The position numbers were made by a program, and so were the translations under genes. DNA of 11,145 nucleotides from Acidobacteriota bacterium (lineage in GTDB: Bacteria; Acidobacteriota; Terriglobia; Terriglobales; Acidobacteriaceae): positions 1 through 11,145 of the forward strand of contig JAJZHR010000032.1 of assembly GCA_021810815.1 (NCBI GenBank). Direction: 5' to 3'. Below, piece after piece: positions 6,192 to 11,145 of this stretch (position 1 is the first letter of the stretch; each line of letters opens with the position of its first letter). The notes beneath the pieces were generated by a model. The model had not been told where the DNA came from, made no database searches, and saw only the letters and a program-made list of their open reading frames with translations.

Positions 6192-8690
6192 GTGTCCTTC
6201 AATCGTCATTCTGTGTTGCGGCATCCGCAGTTCCATCTGCTCTCCAGCCCCCTTCTCCGGGCGAGCGCGGTGATGTGTGTGCTCGCCGGGAGCTGCCTGG
6301 CCCACAGTGCTCCTTTGCCGAACCTGCCTTCAAACCAGCAGGCTCCGCCCACACAGCAGCAGCCGAGTACCGTTCCCAGCCGGTTGCCGCCTCCTTCGCC
6401 GCTGCCGGATGCTCCTCTGCTCGGCGGACCTCGGAGGCACGGCCTGCGCCCTCCGGCTGCATTGGCGGTTCCCATTCAGGTTCCTCATCTGGACACACCG
6501 CCCACCGTGGAAGGCTTCCTGAGCGGCACGCCTACTTCTGCCGCGGCGCTCGCCATGCACAAGATCACTGGATTCATTGAACGGGACCCTGTGGATGGTC
6601 TGCCCGTCACAGAAGACACCTCGGCCTATCTCGGCTACACGCGGCGGAACCTCTATGTCGCCTTCATCTGCCATGAAAAGAATCCCAGCGACCTGCGCGT
6701 CCACCTGCTGCCGCGCGACAATTTGGAGGACGACGACAAGGTAGAGGTGACGCTGGACACCTTTTACGACCATCGCCGCGGCCTGCTCTTCCAGTCCAAT
6801 GCTCTGGGAATCCAGGCCGATGCCTCCTTCACGGAAGGAAGCGGCGCAGACATGTCGTTCGATACAGTGTGGGACACATGGGGCAAGCGCACGCCGTTCG
6901 GCTATGTTGTTCTGATGCGCATTCCCTTCCAGAGCCTGCGCTTTCGCCAGACCGGAAAAGGGGAGCCGCAGGTATGGGGCATCGTGATGCGGCGCTGGAT
7001 CGCCCACTCCAGCGAGCGTGCGTACTGGCCAGAGGTTTCGCGCAATGTTGCCGGACGCCTCACCCAGGAAGCAGCCATTGAAGGATTTGTGGATGTGCAG
7101 CGCGGCCACAACATCCAGTTCATCCCGTACACGCTGGGGCAGAGCTATCGCAAGCTGGATGACCGGAATCCACTCGCTCCGACATTCGACGATAAGCATT
7201 TCCAGGGAACCGGCGGTCTGGACTCCAAGTTCGTGATCCGCGACAGCCTGGTGCTGGACACCACGTTGAACCCGGACTTCAGCCAGGTGAACGTGGACGA
7301 CCCAGCATCGCCGAATCAGCGTTTCCAGCCGTTCTTTTTGGAGCAGCGACCGTTCTTCATCGAAAACAGCAGCTACTTCCAGACGCCAATCGACCTCTTC
7401 TACACGCTAAATATTGTGAGCCCGCAGTTCGGAGCCAGGCTGAGCGGCAAGAAGGGGCCCTGGGCGGTGGGAATTCTCGCCGCCGATGACCGCAGCCCCG
7501 GCCAGGCGGCAGCTCCGGGCACTCCAGCCGCCAACACCCGCGCCTACTTCTACGTAGCCCGCATCGCGCGCGACATGGGGAAATACTCGAGCATCGGCGT
7601 GCTCTACACCGACCGCGAATATCTGAACAGCTTCAATCGTCTGGGCGGCTTCGACTACCGCTACCGCTTCCACAGAAAGTGGACGCTGACCGGGCAGGCC
7701 GTGACTTCGGCCACGCAGAACACTGACAACTCTACCCAGAGCGGAAACAGCTATAAGCAGAACCTCAGCTTTGCCGATGAGCACACTTTTTTCAGCACGA
7801 CGTACAACGACACGGGCAAGGGCTTTCTGGACGAGGCGGGCTTCTTTCGCAGGCCGGATGACCGCGAAGGACATATTCACGCGCGGTATACCTGGAGGCC
7901 CAACGGAAAAATCCTGCTGACCCATGGGCCGGAAGTCTACGTGGAGCAGGACTGGGATCACACGGGGTTGCCGCTGGATAGCATCGCCCACTTCGACTAC
8001 AATCTGCAATTCAGCCGCAACACCTACTTCAGCCCCTTCGTCGAAGCCGAAAATGACCGCCTGCGGCCATCCGACTATCCGGCGCTGACCCAGAACGTGG
8101 AATATCGCAGCCCCGCGGCAGGTTTGAACTTATCCACTTCGCCAGTGCCGCAGTTTGCGCTGAACCTCTCCGGCTATGAGGGGCAGGGGGTGAATTACAG
8201 CCCTCCCACAGGCCAAGGCCCGGGTTCGGTCAACGTCCAGTCTGCGAACGTGAGCCTGGAGCTGAAGCCGATTACGCGGCTCGACCTGCAAAACCGGTAC
8301 GAGTTCGACCGCTTCCGCGATCCTGGCGCGGCATTGATCGCTTACGACGATCACCTGGTCGTCTCGCGCTGGAACCTGCAGTTGACCAATGCGCTTGCCG
8401 TGCGGCTCATCGGCATCTACCAGGGAACTCTGCCCGATGCCGAGTACACGGCGCAGCAGAACACGAAAGACCTCTTTGGAGATGCACTCATCTCTTACAT
8501 TCCTCATCCGGGAACTGCGGTCTACCTCGGGTACACCACGGACGCGCAGAATCTTGAGCGCAATCTCTGCACCCGGCTGGCGAACCAAACCTGCAACCCG
8601 AACGGTATTTTTCTGGCGCACAACGGGGACGCGCTGATCGGCGACAGCCGCACCTTCTATGTCAAGTTCAGCTACCTGCTGCGCTTCTGA
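6192..8690 (+). CDS. CBM9-like/DUF5916 outer-membrane beta-barrel protein
   Basis: An 832-aa protein from GTG 6192. The frame has an earlier GTG at 6159 (843 aa) and another at 6213; 6192 is preferred because a TAGAAT -10-like box lies 7 bp upstream, and no start has a good Shine-Dalgarno. The N-terminus has a basic region, then the hydrophobic stretch LLRASAVMCVLAGSCLA and a likely cut near HSA (about residue 39). A Pro-rich linker follows (about 41-104). The CBM9-like fold domain covers about 105-255, with PTVEGFL, SAYLGYTRRNLYVAFIC, DDDKVEVTLDTFYDHRRG, DTVWDTWGKR and MRIPFQSLRFR. The rest (about 300-832) is a run of alternating, aromatic-rich strands typical of the DUF5916 barrel. The chain ends FYVKFSYLLRF; the terminal Phe is the usual BAM insertion signal. 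Role unknown: family members sit next to carbohydrate or peptide uptake genes and could bind or pass glycans. It heads a plus-strand unit with a hypothetical gene and a GH31 enzyme. Confidence 0.85.
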   Translation: MSFNRHSVLRHPQFHLLSSPLLRASAVMCVLAGSCLAHSAPLPNLPSNQQAPPTQQQPSTVPSRLPPPSPLPDAPLLGGPRRHGLRPPAALAVPIQVPHLDTPPTVEGFLSGTPTSAAALAMHKITGFIERDPVDGLPVTEDTSAYLGYTRRNLYVAFICHEKNPSDLRVHLLPRDNLEDDDKVEVTLDTFYDHRRGLLFQSNALGIQADASFTEGSGADMSFDTVWDTWGKRTPFGYVVLMRIPFQSLRFRQTGKGEPQVWGIVMRRWIAHSSERAYWPEVSRNVAGRLTQEAAIEGFVDVQRGHNIQFIPYTLGQSYRKLDDRNPLAPTFDDKHFQGTGGLDSKFVIRDSLVLDTTLNPDFSQVNVDDPASPNQRFQPFFLEQRPFFIENSSYFQTPIDLFYTLNIVSPQFGARLSGKKGPWAVGILAADDRSPGQAAAPGTPAANTRAYFYVARIARDMGKYSSIGVLYTDREYLNSFNRLGGFDYRYRFHRKWTLTGQAVTSATQNTDNSTQSGNSYKQNLSFADEHTFFSTTYNDTGKGFLDEAGFFRRPDDREGHIHARYTWRPNGKILLTHGPEVYVEQDWDHTGLPLDSIAHFDYNLQFSRNTYFSPFVEAENDRLRPSDYPALTQNVEYRSPAAGLNLSTSPVPQFALNLSGYEGQGVNYSPPTGQGPGSVNVQSANVSLELKPITRLDLQNRYEFDRFRDPGAALIAYDDHLVVSRWNLQLTNALAVRLIGIYQGTLPDAEYTAQQNTKDLFGDALISYIPHPGTAVYLGYTTDAQNLERNLCTRLANQTCNPNGIFLAHNGDALIGDSRTFYVKFSYLLRF

Positions 8691-8711
8691 AGAGCAGCTA
8701 TCCCATTGCAG

Positions 8712-8717
8712 TAAAAT
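8712..8717 (+). promoter_or_regulatory. Putative -10 element before the 312-aa hypothetical gene
   Basis: TAAAAT matches the consensus at five of six positions and ends 7 bp before ATG 8725, in the 34-bp gap after the DUF5916 stop. There is no clear -35 and no Shine-Dalgarno. If used, the internal transcript would be leaderless. Confidence 0.35.
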
Positions 8718-8724
8718 CCAATCC

Positions 8725-9663
8725 ATGAACACACAGCTTCGTACCGCCCTCACCGAGGCCATGGAAGCAGCCGCCAACTCGGCGGGCATGGCCGTGCTCC
8801 GCGCGGAAGCTGGCGCGGACTACAAGGGATCGCCGACGGCGCGCTTCACCATCGGCAGCACTGCCGCAGCTCTGGCCGAACGAACGCTCACCCTCGAACT
8901 GAGCGAGCGGTTCGACTTCAACAAGCCCGGCCTGCTGCCTGGGATGACAGCCTACCTGCAGGAGTCCTCCAAGCGCCTCCGCAATCCCCGGCCGGATTGC
9001 GACGTGACCCTGGCAGGCCTGCCCATCAGCTTCGGGAAATTCCAGTGGCCCTTTCACCAGTCCACTTCGGGAGCGGATACGCTTGTTGTTCACGGCGAAG
9101 TGAAGCTGGAGGACGGCCACGGATCTCCTCTGCACGCCATGGTCGCGGCCAGCATGACTGTCACCTTCGCGGAGATTGTTCCCGCGCCGGAGCAGCCCTA
9201 CGCGGAGAAGTTCATCTACAACGCCATCCGCAAAACGCTGGATCGCGGACAGATGGAGATGGTGAAAAGCGGCAACCGCCAGCCCGTCCCCGTCACAACG
9301 CGCTACTACAGCCGCTGGCAGAAGAAATTTATCTTCACGGATACAACAGAGAAACAGCGCATGGACTTTCTCGCGCTGAAGGTCTACTGGCTGTCTGGAG
9401 TACTCGGCGGCGGCGAGCCGATCTGGATTGCGGACCCACGCGATGCGCAGTACCTGAACACCCAACCGGAGGAACTGATGCGCATTGCCAGCGCCGTCGC
9501 TGGCGAAGGTCTGGTTCGCCTCACGGACGAAGGCGAGTACGCCTCTGCTACGCCCGCATTGCTCGACCTATCCGCAGCCTATGACGCCGAACTGGCGGCG
9601 GCGCTGGAGGCTACCAAGCCATCTTTCAACGAAGAAATGCGCGCCGGACACACCAATATGTAG
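8725..9663 (+). CDS. Uncharacterised 312-aa protein, probably cytoplasmic
   Basis: I do not recognise this family. ATG 8725 (MNTQLRTALTEAMEAAANSA) is preferred over a GTG- or TTG-type start upstream, because an extension to 8659 would run back into the DUF5916 coding region and encode a Ser/Cys-rich tail. No signal peptide or membrane segment is visible. Residues about 1-28 are helical; about 30-155 are beta-rich (FTIGSTAAALAERTLTLELS, a single Cys at 92, ISFGKFQWPFHQ, LHAMVAASMTVTFAEIV). A Pro-rich hinge (VPAPEQP, 152-158) leads to a second part with helices at 160-182 and 245-258 and aromatic strands (TTRYYSRWQKKFIFTD, YWLSGVLGGGEPIWIADP). The C-terminal tail is acidic and helical. No catalytic motif is evident. 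It lies between two genes for exported proteins (34 bp after DUF5916, 60 bp before GH31), which suggests a linked but intracellular role, possibly sensing or processing. That role is only a guess. Coding character matches its neighbours. Confidence 0.82.
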   Translation: MNTQLRTALTEAMEAAANSAGMAVLRAEAGADYKGSPTARFTIGSTAAALAERTLTLELSERFDFNKPGLLPGMTAYLQESSKRLRNPRPDCDVTLAGLPISFGKFQWPFHQSTSGADTLVVHGEVKLEDGHGSPLHAMVAASMTVTFAEIVPAPEQPYAEKFIYNAIRKTLDRGQMEMVKSGNRQPVPVTTRYYSRWQKKFIFTDTTEKQRMDFLALKVYWLSGVLGGGEPIWIADPRDAQYLNTQPEELMRIASAVAGEGLVRLTDEGEYASATPALLDLSAAYDAELAAALEATKPSFNEEMRAGHTNM

Positions 9664-9696
9664 TGGTTCGGCACAAAGTAGCGGTTCGGCGCAAGA
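9661..9696 (+). repeat. Imperfect 18-bp tandem repeat after the hypothetical gene
   Basis: TAGTGGTTCGGCACAAAG (9661-9678) is followed directly by TAGCGGTTCGGCGCAAGA (9679-9696), with 14 of 18 positions identical. The first TAG is the stop codon of the hypothetical gene, and the second copy repeats it in frame. The pair fills more than half of the 60-bp gap before the GH31 gene; no stem or T-run indicates a terminator. Confidence 0.7.
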
Positions 9697-9723
9697 TGTA
9701 ACTTTTCAATGCAAGGAACCCGG

Positions 9724-11145
9724 ATGATCTGGAAATCGAGTCGCACTCTCCTCGCGGTAGCTCTGCTCTCCGCCGCTGCTGTGGCGCAAACGCCGCAGAA
9801 TACGCCTCAGGACGCACACCAACCTGCGGCTCCCACCACCGCGACAGACAGTCCGGAAGGTCTTGCCCCCAACGGCGCGGATGCAGTTCAGCTTAGTTTT
9901 GCCGATGAGCAGGGCAAGCCCGTCTCCGTCCCACTGTTCGGCTTCCGCTTCGAGGGCGATCCGGTGCCCGCCAGCAAGCTGCACCTGAAGACCCTCGCTC
10001 CCGGCATGTATGAGATCAGCAGCCTTGCGTACAAGGTGGGCGAGTGGGAGTTCCGCGTCGGCGACGACAGCCCCTACTACGGCCTGGGCGAGCGCTTCGA
10101 TACGCTGGACCACGCGCACACCCTCGTCCAAAACTCTTCGGTGGACAACGCGGGACCCAAGGGCTCCAGCACCTACCAGGCGATTCCCTTCTTCATGAGC
10201 CTGAAGGGCTATGGCCTGTGGCTGGACACCTATGCCGAAGCCAAATTTGACCTGAACGTGAGCAGCCGCGACTATGCCATTGTCCGCGTGCCCGCCGACC
10301 GGCTGCGCATCGTCCTCTTCGCAGGACCGCAATTCCCGAAGATTCTTGAGCGCTTCACCGGTCTCGTGGGCCGCCAGCAGTTGCCGCCGTACTGGACCTT
10401 TGCTCCGTGGATCAGCCGCGACTACCACCGCAACCAGGCGGACGTGAACGAGGACGTGGAGCGCACCCGGTCGCTCGGCCTGCCCACATCGGTCATCATG
10501 ATCGACAGCCCCTGGGCCACTAACTACAACACCTACCAGTTCAACCCGAAGCAGTTCGACGATCCCGCAGCCATGATCCGCCACATCCACGAGGAGGGCT
10601 ACAAGCTGGTGCTGTGGCACACCTCCTGGATCGACTCGAAGACGGATACGCCGAAGGAGAAGGGCTTCTCGGACAAGATTCCCACTGCCGCGGCGAGCAA
10701 CTATGCCGAGGCCGCGCAGAACGGCTACTTTGTGAAGAATGCCGACGGCACTCCCTACGTGGGCCAATGGTGGAAGGGCACCGGGTCGCTGATCGACTTC
10801 ACCAACCCGGCGGCCAAGGCATGGTGGCAGGGGCAGGTGCGCCAGGTCATCAAGCTCGGCGCGGACGGCTTCAAGGACGATGATGCAGAGGGCAGCTTTC
10901 TGGGCGATGTCGTGTTCGCGGACAAGACAGACCAGCGCCTGATGCGCAACAAGTACGCTGTGCTCTATAACAAGGCGATGGAGGAGCTGATCCAGAAGGA
11001 TCTGCATGGCAACGGCGTGCTGTTCGCCCGCAGCGCCAGCGTCGGCAGCCAGAACATCCCCTTTCTGTGGGGCGGCGACAACGAGGCGAACTTCAGCCCG
11101 GAGAATGGCCTGCCGACAGTCGTCACTGCCGGACTGAATGCCGGA
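9724..11145 (+). CDS. Exported GH31 family glycosidase, 3' end beyond the window
   Basis: 474 codons are visible and the frame is still open at the edge. The start is ATG 9724, with AAGGA 6 nt upstream. MIWKSSRTLLAVALLSAAAV is a Sec signal with a likely cut after AVA (about residue 21), followed by a Pro/Thr/Ala-rich stretch to about 48. A GH31 N-terminal beta-sandwich follows (YYGLGERFDTLDHAH near 119-133; IPFFMSLKGYGLWLDT near 157-172). The (beta/alpha)8 barrel starts at about 220 (LPPYWTFAPWISRDYH). The nucleophile is Asp386 in GADGFKDDDAEG, with the family Glu at 389. The acid/base is Asp452 in FLWGGDNEANF. Their 66-residue spacing is the same as Asp416/Asp482 of E. coli YicI as I recall them. 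GH31 enzymes hydrolyse alpha-glucosides, alpha-xylosides or related alpha-linked sugars by retention; the visible part does not settle which. Extracytoplasmic location fits the neighbouring outer-membrane protein. Confidence 0.92.
   Translation, partial: MIWKSSRTLLAVALLSAAAVAQTPQNTPQDAHQPAAPTTATDSPEGLAPNGADAVQLSFADEQGKPVSVPLFGFRFEGDPVPASKLHLKTLAPGMYEISSLAYKVGEWEFRVGDDSPYYGLGERFDTLDHAHTLVQNSSVDNAGPKGSSTYQAIPFFMSLKGYGLWLDTYAEAKFDLNVSSRDYAIVRVPADRLRIVLFAGPQFPKILERFTGLVGRQQLPPYWTFAPWISRDYHRNQADVNEDVERTRSLGLPTSVIMIDSPWATNYNTYQFNPKQFDDPAAMIRHIHEEGYKLVLWHTSWIDSKTDTPKEKGFSDKIPTAAASNYAEAAQNGYFVKNADGTPYVGQWWKGTGSLIDFTNPAAKAWWQGQVRQVIKLGADGFKDDDAEGSFLGDVVFADKTDQRLMRNKYAVLYNKAMEELIQKDLHGNGVLFARSASVGSQNIPFLWGGDNEANFSPENGLPTVVTAGLNAG

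Noticed and set aside
9706..11007. A 433-codon minus-strand frame opposite the GH31 gene
   Set aside because: The translation is Val/Leu/Arg-rich without motifs, whereas the plus strand carries the GH31 catalytic residues at the correct spacing.

Overview
The window is G+C-rich bacterial DNA that best fits an acidobacterium (Terriglobia/Acidobacteriaceae type). The grounds are family content: a very large secreted Asp-box (BNR/sortilin-like) protein, a CBM9-like/DUF5916 outer-membrane protein and several exported glycoside hydrolases, on a Gram-negative plan (Tat signal, beta-barrel ending in Phe). This assignment is inference; there is no rRNA or other marker gene here.

Left end, minus strand (1-548): the start of a histidine-biosynthesis unit. 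A consensus-like sigma70 promoter (-35 TTGACA, 17 bp, -10 TACCTT) sits just upstream of a 24-residue leader peptide containing HHHGHHHH. Next come a hairpin at the last His codon, a 13-bp antiterminator helix, a mutually exclusive rho-independent terminator (8-bp stem plus T5), and then hisI (phosphoribosyl-AMP cyclohydrolase), which runs off the window. This is a complete transcription attenuator sensing histidyl-tRNA and is the most notable element here.

Minus strand, 552-5962: two genes in tandem, 62 bp apart. First transcribed is a 1115-aa exported Asp-box propeller protein, then a Tat-exported GH127/GH146-type beta-L-arabinofuranosidase with the Glu/Cys zinc-thiolate active-site pattern. 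The gap between the glycosidase stop and the his promoter is very short, so the his attenuator may also stop read-through from this pair.

Intergenic 5963-6191: a divergent control region with several short inverted repeats and no gene.

Plus strand, 6192-11145: three codirectional genes, namely the DUF5916/CBM9-like outer-membrane protein, a 312-aa protein I do not recognise, and an exported GH31 glycosidase whose catalytic Asp pair is visible and which continues past the right edge. The first two have -10-like hexamers 7 bp before their start codons and no clear Shine-Dalgarno sequence, so they may be leaderless.

Together the two divergent units look like a small locus for binding and trimming plant or microbial polysaccharides at the cell surface and in the periplasm, next to an unrelated biosynthetic operon. 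I see no mobile element, CRISPR array, tRNA or rRNA.
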